DNA of 64,000 bases, taken from assembly GCF_036345255.1 (NCBI RefSeq), contig NZ_CP107783.1, forward strand, positions 8,859,001-8,923,000. Reading direction: 5' to 3'. A program made the position numbers and the translations under genes. The stretch is from Streptomyces sp. NBC_00569. GTDB lineage: Bacteria; Actinomycetota; Actinomycetes; Streptomycetales; Streptomycetaceae. Shown one piece after another: positions 7,833 to 14,692 of the stretch. The number at the start of each line of letters is the position of its first letter. The first letter of the stretch is position 1. The notes under the pieces were generated by a model. The model was not told the origin of the DNA, did not search any database, and was given only the letters and a program-made list of their open reading frames with translations.

Positions 7833-9104
7833 TCACATCCGCGCGATGGCGGCCTCGGCGAGACGCCCGAGTTCCGCGATCGCGCTCTTCGCGGACCGGC
7901 CGCCCACGACGGCGGGTTCGAGGGTCGGCTTGATCTTCTCGCGGATCTCCATCCAGGCCGGGGTGCCGCCTTCGGCGCAGGCGCTGCCGAGGTTCTGCAG
8001 GGAGAAGTCGACGAGCTTGTTCTTCTTGACGTACGAGGTCGAGCGCAGTTCGCGCAGGCCGGGCACGGTGGCGCGCTGCTCGGCGGCGCCGAGGATCGAA
8101 TCGGGCGCGGCGAGGTACTCGACGAGGGCGCGGGCCGCCGCCGGGTGCCGGCTGTGCGCGGACTGCGTGACGAGCGTCCCGCCCGTGAGCATCGCGGGCT
8201 TGCGGTTGCGCAGGACGAACGCTCCGATCAGGTCCTTCTCGATGAGCTCGGGCGTCTGGTCCTGGAGCTGCTTCCACAGGCCGCTGCCGGTCATCATCAT
8301 GGCGGCCTTGCCCGTCTGGAGATTGGTGGGCGCCCCGGCGTCCGCGTCCGTCTTCTTCGCGTAGTCGGCCGAACCGTCCGCGCTCAGATCCTTGAAGAAC
8401 TGGAGCGCTTCGACGCCTCGTCCGTCGGTGAAGGCGACCTTCTTGCCGTCGGCGCTGAACAGGGAGCCGCCGTTGGCGTACAGGAAGGTTTCCCAGCACT
8501 GCCGCAGGTCGATCGAGAACGGGTCGAAGCCCAGCCGGTCGCCCTTGGTCAACTGCTTGGCCATGGCGCGCAGTTCGGTCCAGTCGCGGGGTGGCTTCTT
8601 GATGCCGGCGGCGGCGAAGTGGTCCTTGCGGTAGGCGACGAGCCGGGTGGCCATCACGGTCGGGAGGGCGTACAGCTTCCCGTCGTAGCGGGACGGTTCG
8701 AGGACCCGTGGCTCGTAGTCGTGGCGGGTCGCCAGCGACTCGGGCAGCGGGGCGAGCACCTTCTTCGCGGCGAACGGCGGGATCCAGCCGACGCCCATCA
8801 TCAGCACGTCGGGCAGCAGCCCGCCCGCGAGCGCGGTGGTGATCTTCTCGTTGAGCTGTGTGTACGTCGTGTAGTCGACGTTCACCTTGACGTCCGGGTG
8901 CTTCTTGCGGAAGCCGCCGAGGATCTCCTGCTCCAGGAGTTTCTTGCCGTCGGAGCCTTCGAAGATCGGGGTGAGCAGCGATATCTCACCTTCGGCGGGG
9001 CCGCCGGCCGAGCCGCCGGACGAGGAGCCGGTGCCGCAGCCCGTGACCGCGGCCGCCGTGCCCGCACCGAGTGCGGTCAGCAGCAGTCGTCTCGTGAGTT
9101 CCAT
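7833..9104 (-). CDS. ABC transporter extracellular sugar-binding lipoprotein
   Basis: 423 residues, MalE-type solute-binding protein (SBP_bac_1). Residues 1-23 are a lipoprotein signal with the lipobox AVTGC; TRRLLL at residues 4-9 resembles a twin-arginine signal, so Tat export is possible, as for many Streptomyces sugar-binding proteins. A flexible Gly/Ser linker follows the lipidated Cys. It is the first gene of the minus-strand polysaccharide operon; the region upstream holds a candidate promoter and three copies of an operator-like repeat shared with the divergent LacI gene. It likely captures oligosaccharides released by secreted lyases. Confidence 0.88.
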   Translation of the reverse strand: MELTRRLLLTALGAGTAAAVTGCGTGSSSGGSAGGPAEGEISLLTPIFEGSDGKKLLEQEILGGFRKKHPDVKVNVDYTTYTQLNEKITTALAGGLLPDVLMMGVGWIPPFAAKKVLAPLPESLATRHDYEPRVLEPSRYDGKLYALPTVMATRLVAYRKDHFAAAGIKKPPRDWTELRAMAKQLTKGDRLGFDPFSIDLRQCWETFLYANGGSLFSADGKKVAFTDGRGVEALQFFKDLSADGSADYAKKTDADAGAPTNLQTGKAAMMMTGSGLWKQLQDQTPELIEKDLIGAFVLRNRKPAMLTGGTLVTQSAHSRHPAAARALVEYLAAPDSILGAAEQRATVPGLRELRSTSYVKKNKLVDFSLQNLGSACAEGGTPAWMEIREKIKPTLEPAVVGGRSAKSAIAELGRLAEAAIARM

Positions 9105-9131
9105 GGGACACCCCTTGTGAGGCGGAGATGG

Positions 9132-9143
9132 TCAATCGATACA
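9132..9143. promoter_or_regulatory. candidate LacI operator, copy 1
   Basis: TCAATCGATACA, followed by GC. It shares AATCG-A/G-T-A/G-CA with two more copies at 9179 and 9298. The core ATCGAT is palindromic with the central CG typical of LacI-family sites. It lies in the 5' untranslated region, 28 bases before the binding-protein start. Confidence 0.6.
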
Positions 9144-9178
9144 GCGGAGAGTGGCCGGTGAGCGGCCGGAGACGCTGG

Positions 9179-9190
9179 TAAATCGATGCA
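9179..9190. promoter_or_regulatory. candidate LacI operator, copy 2
   Basis: TAAATCGATGCA followed by GTG. It sits just downstream of the candidate minus-strand -10 box, where a bound repressor would cover the transcription start of the polysaccharide operon. Confidence 0.6.
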
Positions 9191-9193
9191 GTG

Positions 9194-9223
9194 AGGCTAG
9201 GAGCCGCTCGCGAGAGGCGTCAA
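9194..9223 (-). promoter_or_regulatory. candidate promoter of the polysaccharide operon
   Basis: On the minus strand TTGACG (9223-9218) and TAGCCT (9199-9194) are separated by 18 bases. The -35 is strong, the -10 only fits as TAnnnT. Operator copy 2 follows immediately. Confidence 0.45.
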
Positions 9224-9297
9224 CAGCCCGTGCACAACAATCTTTTGGGCCGATCGCGAGGAGTTGCCGTTCTGTCGAACCTGTGAACCAGATCTAG

Positions 9298-9309
9298 TAA
9301 ATCGGTACA
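9298..9309. promoter_or_regulatory. candidate LacI operator, copy 3
   Basis: TAAATCGGTACA followed by CTG, 61 bases before the lacI start codon; probably mediates autoregulation of the divergent regulator. Confidence 0.55.
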
Positions 9310-9370
9310 CTGGAGTGGAACACTGCACGGGACAGTCGGGAAGTCGCAGCTAGCCGGAGGTGGCACGGCA

Positions 9371-10435
9371 TTGAACGGGGTTACGATCCATCAGGTCGCG
9401 GAGGCGGCCGGGGTGTCCGCGAGCACGGTGTCCAACGTTCTCAACGGCCGCACCGACCGGATGCAGCCCGCGACCCTGGCCCGGGTCGAGCAGGCGATAG
9501 AGCGGCTGAGCTACCGGCCCAATCGCGCGGCCCGCATGCTCCGCACCGGTCGCATCCAGGTCATCGGCCTCATCGTGCCCTCCGTCGCGAACCCGTTCTG
9601 GGGTGCTCTCGCCCGTGAGCTGGAGGCCGTCGCGCTCGCCGAGGGCTACCACGTACTCCTGTGCAACAGCGAGCGCGACCCGGCCAGGGAGCTCAAGTAC
9701 GGCGAGGAGCTCCTCGCGGACGGGGTGAGCGGGGTGGTGCTGTGCTCCTCCCTCCCCTCACTCGACCACGTGGCGCCCCTGCTGAAGCGGGGGCTCAAGA
9801 TGGTGGCCTTCGACCGCGCCGCCCAGGCCGGCGACCCTCCGTCCCTGGCCAGCATCAGCGTCGACAACGCGATGGGCGCCGAACTGGCCACCCGCCACCT
9901 CCTCGACCTCGGACACCAGCGGCTCGCGTTCGTCTCCGGCTCGGTCAACAGCGTCAACCGGCGGGAGCGGCTGCGCGGATTCCGGTCAGCCCTGGAGGAG
10001 GCGGGCATCGACCCCGCCCGGGGGGTGGTCTGGCCGGGCGCGGCCACCAGCGAGTTCGGCGACAAGGAGTCCGCCGAACTGGGCCGCTCGGCCGCGCGCG
10101 AATTGCTGGCCGCGCCGGAGCCGCCGACCGGGTTCGTCGCGATCAACGACATGTGCGCGATCGGCGTGTGCCGGGGTGCGCGCGACGCGGGGCTGAGCGC
10201 GGGCCGCGAGGTCTCGGTGGTCGGGTTCGACGACATCCTTCTCGCCGAGCTCTTCGAGCCGCCGCTGACCACCGTCCGTCAGCCGCTCCCGGAGATGGCG
10301 GCGGAGACCTTCCAGCAGTTGCGCGCCCGCATCGAGTCCACGTCGGGCGCAGGGCGTTCGCTCCTGATCCGGCCGCGGCTCGTGGTGCGGGAGTCGACCG
10401 CGGCGGGCCCCGCCGCAGGCCTTGGTGCCCGGTGA
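9371..10435 (+). CDS. LacI-family transcriptional regulator of the polysaccharide operon
   Basis: 354 residues: LacI helix-turn-helix at 4-25 (TIHQVAEAAGVSASTVSNVLNG), hinge helix near 50-60 (YRPNRAARML), then a periplasmic-binding-protein-like sugar domain from about 65 with the usual LIVPSVANPFW opening. The start is a TTG with GGAGG ten bases upstream. It is divergent from the lyase/ABC operon, and three similar operator-like sequences lie in the 266-base gap, so it very likely represses that operon and itself until an oligosaccharide or its breakdown product binds. Inducer unknown. Confidence 0.9.
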   Translation: MNGVTIHQVAEAAGVSASTVSNVLNGRTDRMQPATLARVEQAIERLSYRPNRAARMLRTGRIQVIGLIVPSVANPFWGALARELEAVALAEGYHVLLCNSERDPARELKYGEELLADGVSGVVLCSSLPSLDHVAPLLKRGLKMVAFDRAAQAGDPPSLASISVDNAMGAELATRHLLDLGHQRLAFVSGSVNSVNRRERLRGFRSALEEAGIDPARGVVWPGAATSEFGDKESAELGRSAARELLAAPEPPTGFVAINDMCAIGVCRGARDAGLSAGREVSVVGFDDILLAELFEPPLTTVRQPLPEMAAETFQQLRARIESTSGAGRSLLIRPRLVVRESTAAGPAAGLGAR

Positions 10436-10798
10436 GGAGGGTACAAAGGCCCGCGCGCGAGGGACGTCGGGCCTGTCAACGGGAGTGTGTGCCCGGGGTA
10501 CGGTCGAGGTACCGAGGGGGCTAACAACTGCTGCGGGATGCATACTCGGATCTCAACGAACGTCTTCTTTTCTCTGACGCTTGGGGTGCTCGTCCTGCCA
10601 GGCATCCAGGGCTTTTGCCTCCCATGGGAGGGTTCGTTCGAATCTTCTTAGGTTTGGGAAAGTCCGGGCTTTGGCGGTGGAGGTGGCAGAGGGTGCGCCG
10701 GGCGATTTCCGGCCGCTCGCAGGCTTCACCCCTGGTGATCCATCCGTTGATCTGTCCCGTGATCCGTAGTGCATAGTCAATGACTGGCTAGTGAGGGG
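10436..10798. other. gene-poor, lower-GC patch at the left side of the first TnpB element
   Basis: 363 bases between lacI and tnpB without a convincing gene. From about 10536 to 10680 the base composition is clearly less GC-rich than the surroundings (runs such as TCTTCTTTTCTCTG and AATCTTCTTAGG). AACGAAC near 10555 and GTTCGTT near 10632 form a 7-bp inverted repeat. The tnpB left end must lie within this stretch but I cannot place it: no TnpA-type subterminal hairpin is obvious. A 73-codon minus-strand frame (10774-10553) is discussed among the rejected items. Confidence 0.5.
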
Positions 10799-10807
10799 GT
10801 GTTCAGG

Positions 10808-12280
10808 GTGAAGACGTTCCAGGCGCAGCCGGGCTTTGTGGTGCAGGCGTTCCGTTTCGCCCTGGACCCGAATGCGACTCAGGAATCCGCGCTGCGGTCG
10901 CACTGCGGGGCTGCTCGGGCCGCGTACAACTGGGCTGTCGGCTGGGTGACGGCCTCGTGGTGGCAGCGGAAGGCGGAAGCCTCGTACGGGGTCGCCGAGG
11001 AGGAGCTGACGCCGTGGCGGCCGTGGTCGCTGCCCGCGCTGCGTAAGGAGTTCAACCAGGTCAAGCGCACCGATCCGCGCTATGCCGACTGGTGGCACGA
11101 GAACTCCAAGGAGGCGTACAGCACCGGCCTGGCCAACGCGGCTGCCGCGTTCGACAACTACGCGAAGTCGAAGAACGGCCGCCGCAGGGGCGCCCGCATG
11201 GGTACGCCACGTTTCAAGTCCAAGCGCAAGGCCCGTCTTGCGTGCCGGTTCACCACCGGTAGCATCCGCGTGGCCGACGACCGGCACGTGACGCTGCCGG
11301 TGCTCGGAACCATCCGCACCCATGAGTCCACCGTCAAGCTTCTGGCCCGCGTGCAGGCCGGAATGGCACGCACCCTGTCCGCGACGGTGCGGCATGAGCG
11401 GGGCCGCTGGTTCGTGTCCTTCCAGACCGAGGTCAAGCGGGAGATCACCCGCGTGGCCCGTCCTGGTGTCGCAGTCGGTATCGACCTCGGGGTGAAGGTG
11501 CTCGCGGTGATGGCCGACAGTGCCGGGGAGATCCGGTACGTCGACAACCCCAAGCACTACGAGGGCGAACGGAAGCGGCTGCGGCGTCTGTCCCGTCGTG
11601 TGTCGCGCCGCCAGGGGCCGGCCGTGCACGACCCCGCCACCGGCAAGACCATCCGCCGGGAACCGTCGAAACGATGGGTCAAGGCGAACGTCGAACGCAA
11701 CCGCGTGCACCACCGCGTGGCGAACCTCCGCGAAGACGCCCTGCACAAGCTCACCACCGCCGTGCGTGCCGAGTACGGCACCGTCGTGGTCGAAGACCTC
11801 AACGTCGCCGGCATGCTCCGCAACCGTCGTCTGGCACGGAAGATCGCCGATGCCGGATTCGGAGAGATCCGCCGTCAGCTCGCCTACAAAGGCCAGCGCA
11901 ACGCCTGCCCCACGGTCGTCGCCTCGCGCTGGTACCCGTCCTCGAAAACCTGCTCGTCGTGCAAGACAGTGAAAGCCAAACTGCCCCTGCACGTCCGAGT
12001 GTTCTCCTGCGACGCGTGCGGCCTGGTCATCGACCGGGACGAGAACGCCGCCCGCAACCTCGCCGACCTCGCATCGGCCAGCACAAACGGTACCGGAGTG
12101 GCCGGAGACCGGGGCACGCCCAGCGTGCCGAAACCGCGTGGAGCCGACCAGAAGACCCGTGCCAGCCGGGCCAGCCGCAAAGCTGACCCGGTGCGGGCAG
12201 GTGGCGCAAAACCGCCCCACAGGCGGAAGGAACCGCGAGACCTTCAACAGGACACCACCGCCCAGCTCGGGCTGCGGTGA
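10808..12280 (+). CDS. tnpB: TnpB, RNA-guided nuclease of an IS200/IS605-type element
   Basis: 490 residues from the GTG at 10808 (GAGGGGG eight bases upstream; a GTG at 10799 is too close to it). N-terminal helical OrfB domain, then a RuvC nuclease with all three acidic residues: Asp in GIDLGVKVLAV, Glu in VVVEDLNVAGM, Asp in VIDRDENAARN, and a zinc ribbon CSSC...CDAC between the last two. The frame is complete, so the protein should be functional. TnpB proteins bind an omegaRNA transcribed from their own 3' end and cut DNA beside a short motif, helping element retention. No TnpA partner is encoded nearby, so mobility would need one in trans. Its 3' third is rich in Ser/Arg/Pro, consistent with coding that is also RNA scaffold. 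Confidence 0.92.
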   Translation: MKTFQAQPGFVVQAFRFALDPNATQESALRSHCGAARAAYNWAVGWVTASWWQRKAEASYGVAEEELTPWRPWSLPALRKEFNQVKRTDPRYADWWHENSKEAYSTGLANAAAAFDNYAKSKNGRRRGARMGTPRFKSKRKARLACRFTTGSIRVADDRHVTLPVLGTIRTHESTVKLLARVQAGMARTLSATVRHERGRWFVSFQTEVKREITRVARPGVAVGIDLGVKVLAVMADSAGEIRYVDNPKHYEGERKRLRRLSRRVSRRQGPAVHDPATGKTIRREPSKRWVKANVERNRVHHRVANLREDALHKLTTAVRAEYGTVVVEDLNVAGMLRNRRLARKIADAGFGEIRRQLAYKGQRNACPTVVASRWYPSSKTCSSCKTVKAKLPLHVRVFSCDACGLVIDRDENAARNLADLASASTNGTGVAGDRGTPSVPKPRGADQKTRASRASRKADPVRAGGAKPPHRRKEPRDLQQDTTAQLGLR

Positions 12281-12344
12281 CACCGTTAAGGACCATCTGT
12301 GCGCAAACGCACGGATTGCTGAGATCTGACTATGACCTCAGCAA
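12180..12344 (+). ncRNA. candidate omegaRNA scaffold at the tnpB 3' end
   Basis: Known TnpB guide RNAs overlap the 3' end of tnpB and run to the element's right end, the guide being the flanking DNA. Here two hairpins follow the stop codon: GTGCG-CAAA-CGCAC (about 12299-12312) and TTGCTGAG/CTCAGCAA with a 13-base loop (12316-12344). The guide would then read into the TetR remnant. Placed by analogy only. Confidence 0.35.
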
Positions 12345-12722
12345 CGGGCCGTCGTCGCCTATGTGCGCTCGGTGGTCGGCTACCAGCGGACGGAGCGGCG
12401 CCACGTCCGCGTCATCGCCGAGATGCTCCTCGACCGGCAAAGTGGCGCCGCGTCCCCGGTGGGGCGCTGGGGCATGCTGGCCCGGCTGCTCGCCGACGGC
12501 CAACGGGCGGGCGTGTTCCGTGAGTTCGACCCGCAGACGGTGGCGCTCGCCGTCGGCGGCGCCATCGAGGGCGTGGTGTCCCACTGGCTGACGCATCCCG
12601 AACTCGACCTGGACGCGGCGGCGTCCGAGCTGGAGACGTTCACGCTGTACGCGATCGAACGTCCCCGGACCCGCCTGCCCGCCCAGGCATCGGCGTCGTC
12701 GGCACCGCGCTCAGTCCTCTGA
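12336..12722 (+). pseudogene. TetR-family regulator, C-terminal ligand domain only (N-terminal DNA-binding half missing)
   Basis: 128 codons open in frame from 12336, right after a TGA at 12333-12335. The translation (QQRAVVAYVRSVVGYQRTER, then IAEMLLDRQSG, WGMLARLLADGQRAGVFREF, ALAVGGAIEGVVSHWLTHPE) is the second half of a TetR repressor, with the usual GVFR-D dimer-region motif, but no helix-turn-helix is encoded upstream; the tnpB element lies there instead. An in-frame GTG at 12363 exists but has no good ribosome site, so a stand-alone product is doubtful. The last 12 bases overlap the end of the opposite CubicO gene. The missing half is not found on the left side of the element, so deletion accompanied or followed the insertion. 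Confidence 0.8.
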
Positions 12723-14531
12723 GCGCGACCACCCCACCGCCTCGATCCGGGCCGCGTCGGACGGGCGTGTCTCGTCGAACACCGTCCGGCGGCCGTCGGT
12801 GACGCGCACCCCGTTCACGTACACCCCGCGTCCCACGTACAGCTGGTCGGTCGCGTAGCGCCAGCGCAGGCGGACGCTGCCGCCCTCGAAGGCGCCCAGA
12901 GCGGCGCTCAGGCGATGCCAGGTGCGGCCCGACCAGCCGTCGGCCGTGCCCTTGGGGTGGTCCTCAATGTCCTCTCCCTTACGGGTGGTGGCGAATGGCA
13001 GGGGCTGCCAGGTCGCCCCGGCGTCGGCCGACACCTCCAGATACAGGAGGTCGGAGTGCGGTTCCGTGTCCCACCACAGGTCGCAGCCGAGGCTCGCCGT
13101 GTCGGAGGTGACGTCGACCGCGGGCAGCGTGAGCGTCGCCGACGTGGCGCTCGCCATGCCGGAGAACCAGGAGGTGCGCCCGTGCGCGGGGCGTACGGCG
13201 ACGGCGCGGGCGAGGTTGTTCCCCGCGGCGACCCGGGGAGCGGAGCCGGATCGCCAGGTGCGCACGGGATGCACGGAGTTGCCGAGCACGACGAGGAACG
13301 AGTCGGTCGTCGGGTCGAGGACGATGGACGTGCCGGTGAAGCCGGTGTGCCCGGCCGTGCGTGGCGTCGCCATCGCGCCCATGTACCAGTGCTGGTAGAG
13401 CTCGAAGCCGAGGCCGTGCTCGTCGCCGGGGAACGCCTGGTTGAAGTCGGTGAACAGCAGCCGCACGGACTCCTCGGACAGGACGCGCGCCTTGCCGTAG
13501 GAACCCCCGTTGAGGAGGGTACGGCCGAGGATCGCGAGGTCCCACGCGCAGGAGAAGACACCGGCGTGGCCCGCCACACCGCCGAGCCCGAACGCGTTCT
13601 CGTCGTGCACCTCGCCCCAGACGAGTCCGCGGTCGAGGCCGGACCAGGGCAGGCGCGCGTCCTCCGTCGCGGCGATCTTCGGCTTCCAGGAAGCGGGCGG
13701 GTTGTAACGGGTGCGGCGCATGCCGAGGGGGCCGGTGATCCGCTCGCGCAGGAGTACGTCCAGGCTCTGTCCCGTGAGCTCCTCCAGGACCAGCTGGAGC
13801 GAGATCAGATTGAGGTCGGAGTAGAGGTACACGGTGCCGGGCGGGTTGAGGGGCGCCTCGTTCCAGATGAGCCGGAGCTGTCCCTCGCGCGTCGTCTCCT
13901 TGTAGAGGGGGATCCAGGCGCGGAATCCCGAGGTGTGCGTAAGGAGTTGACGGATCGTGATGTCCTGCTTGCCGGCGCCCGCGAAGTCGGGGATGTACGA
14001 GGCGACCGTCGCCTCCAGCTCCAGCTTGCCGCGCTCGATCTCCTGCACGGCGATGAGCGAGGTGAACAGCTTCGACACGGAGGCCAGGTCGTAGACCGTG
14101 TCCTCGGCCGCCGCGATCTGCTGGTCGGCGGGGAACTCCACACCCGTGTCGGTCTTGTCGTCGTAGGCCGAGTAGCGCACGGCCTTGCCGATCGGCTGGT
14201 GGAGAGCGACCGTTCCACCGCGGCCGGCGAGCAGTACGGCGCCCGCGTACCAGGGGTGCTTGGGGGAGGGGGCGAGGAACTTCTCGGCGTCGGCGACGAG
14301 TTGGCGCAGATGCCCGGCGATCAGACCGGCCCGCTCCGGGGACCCACGGCGCAGTGTGGTTCCGTGCCCCTCGGCGTGCCCGTCCGTCTGTGTGTCCGCC
14401 GCGGCGGCGGGCCCCGCCGGGAACGGGGCGAGGGCCAGTGCCCCGCTCAACGCCAGCACGCTCGCGCCCAGTTGGCGACGGGAGAGCCCGTCGTCCGTGT
14501 CGTGCAATCTGTCCGCCGCGCCGTCGGTCAT
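12711..14531 (-). CDS. secreted CubicO/class C beta-lactamase-fold serine hydrolase with C-terminal beta domain
   Basis: 606 residues. A Tat-type signal (SRRQLGASVLALSG, residues 18-31, cleaved near PAAAA 50) exports it. The catalytic domain (about 65-420) has SVSK (nucleophile Ser and Lys), YSDLN (Tyr-x-Asn) and HTGFTGT (the KTG-equivalent). Residues about 430-606 form an extra beta-sandwich-like domain with several Trp. The fold covers esterases, D-amino acid peptidases and beta-lactamase-like enzymes; the substrate cannot be told. GAAGGGG precedes the start by seven bases. The upstream region holds two palindromes (14547-14559 and 14578-14588) on its own side and the shared acyl-CoA operator on the other side. 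Confidence 0.8.
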   Translation of the reverse strand: MTDGAADRLHDTDDGLSRRQLGASVLALSGALALAPFPAGPAAAADTQTDGHAEGHGTTLRRGSPERAGLIAGHLRQLVADAEKFLAPSPKHPWYAGAVLLAGRGGTVALHQPIGKAVRYSAYDDKTDTGVEFPADQQIAAAEDTVYDLASVSKLFTSLIAVQEIERGKLELEATVASYIPDFAGAGKQDITIRQLLTHTSGFRAWIPLYKETTREGQLRLIWNEAPLNPPGTVYLYSDLNLISLQLVLEELTGQSLDVLLRERITGPLGMRRTRYNPPASWKPKIAATEDARLPWSGLDRGLVWGEVHDENAFGLGGVAGHAGVFSCAWDLAILGRTLLNGGSYGKARVLSEESVRLLFTDFNQAFPGDEHGLGFELYQHWYMGAMATPRTAGHTGFTGTSIVLDPTTDSFLVVLGNSVHPVRTWRSGSAPRVAAGNNLARAVAVRPAHGRTSWFSGMASATSATLTLPAVDVTSDTASLGCDLWWDTEPHSDLLYLEVSADAGATWQPLPFATTRKGEDIEDHPKGTADGWSGRTWHRLSAALGAFEGGSVRLRWRYATDQLYVGRGVYVNGVRVTDGRRTVFDETRPSDAARIEAVGWSRSED

Positions 14532-14546
14532 GAACGAACCCCTTCT

Positions 14547-14588
14547 GAAAGTATCTTTCGGGATCTAGCTCGACGGATGAAACTTTCA
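14547..14588. promoter_or_regulatory. two GAAAnnnTTTC-type palindromes upstream of the CubicO gene
   Basis: GAAAG-TAT-CTTTC (14547-14559) and TGAAA-C-TTTCA (14578-14588) lie 16-57 bases before the CubicO start. Both share GAAA facing TTTC, like operators of LacI-type xylanase regulators (CGAAA/TTTCG). They probably bind one regulator; which one is unknown. Confidence 0.45.
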
Positions 14589-14630
14589 TGTCAGGTTACG
14601 GTCGTGTCAAGCCTCGGAATGACGCCGCAG

Positions 14631-14652
14631 AAATCTGACGCAGCATCAGAAA
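14631..14652. promoter_or_regulatory. shared operator copy A (acyl-CoA regulon), before nitronate monooxygenase
   Basis: AAATCTGAC, six variable bases, TCAGAAA; inner palindrome TCTGA-N7-TCAGA of the size bound by TetR dimers. The same bases at the same spacing recur at 27164-27185. It lies 41 bases before the start at 14693. Confidence 0.65.
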
Positions 14653-14692
14653 GTGTCTTCCCTCGTTCGGAGGAGTGCGGCATTCTGCGCCC

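Larger units (their letters stand above)
10772..12344 (+). mobile_element. IS200/IS605-type (IS1341-like) element with tnpB only; ends approximate
   Basis: The element contains one intact tnpB and no tnpA transposase. Limits are estimates: the left limit is set near the start of the tnpB upstream region and the right limit after an 8-bp hairpin (TTGCTGAG 12316-12323, CTCAGCAA 12337-12344). The right side abuts the truncated TetR gene, which suggests the junction is real to within some tens of bases. CATAGTCA (10772-10779) and TGACTATG (12327-12334) are an 8-bp inverted pair flanking the gene, possibly by chance. Confidence 0.5.

Noticed and set aside
10553..10774. 73-codon minus-strand frame ending in a Lys/Glu/Trp-rich tail (LPWEAKALDAWQDEHPK), unlike typical antisense frames
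   Set aside because: The first half looks random (Ser/Gly/Pro/Arg), codon use is poor (AGA, CTA), there is no ribosome site, and the ATG falls within the possible element end. At most the tail of a lost foreign gene.
10772..12334. CATAGTCA/TGACTATG as terminal inverted repeats of the first TnpB element
   Set aside because: IS200/IS605 elements lack terminal inverted repeats, and an 8-bp match between two flanks of a few hundred bases is expected about once by chance.
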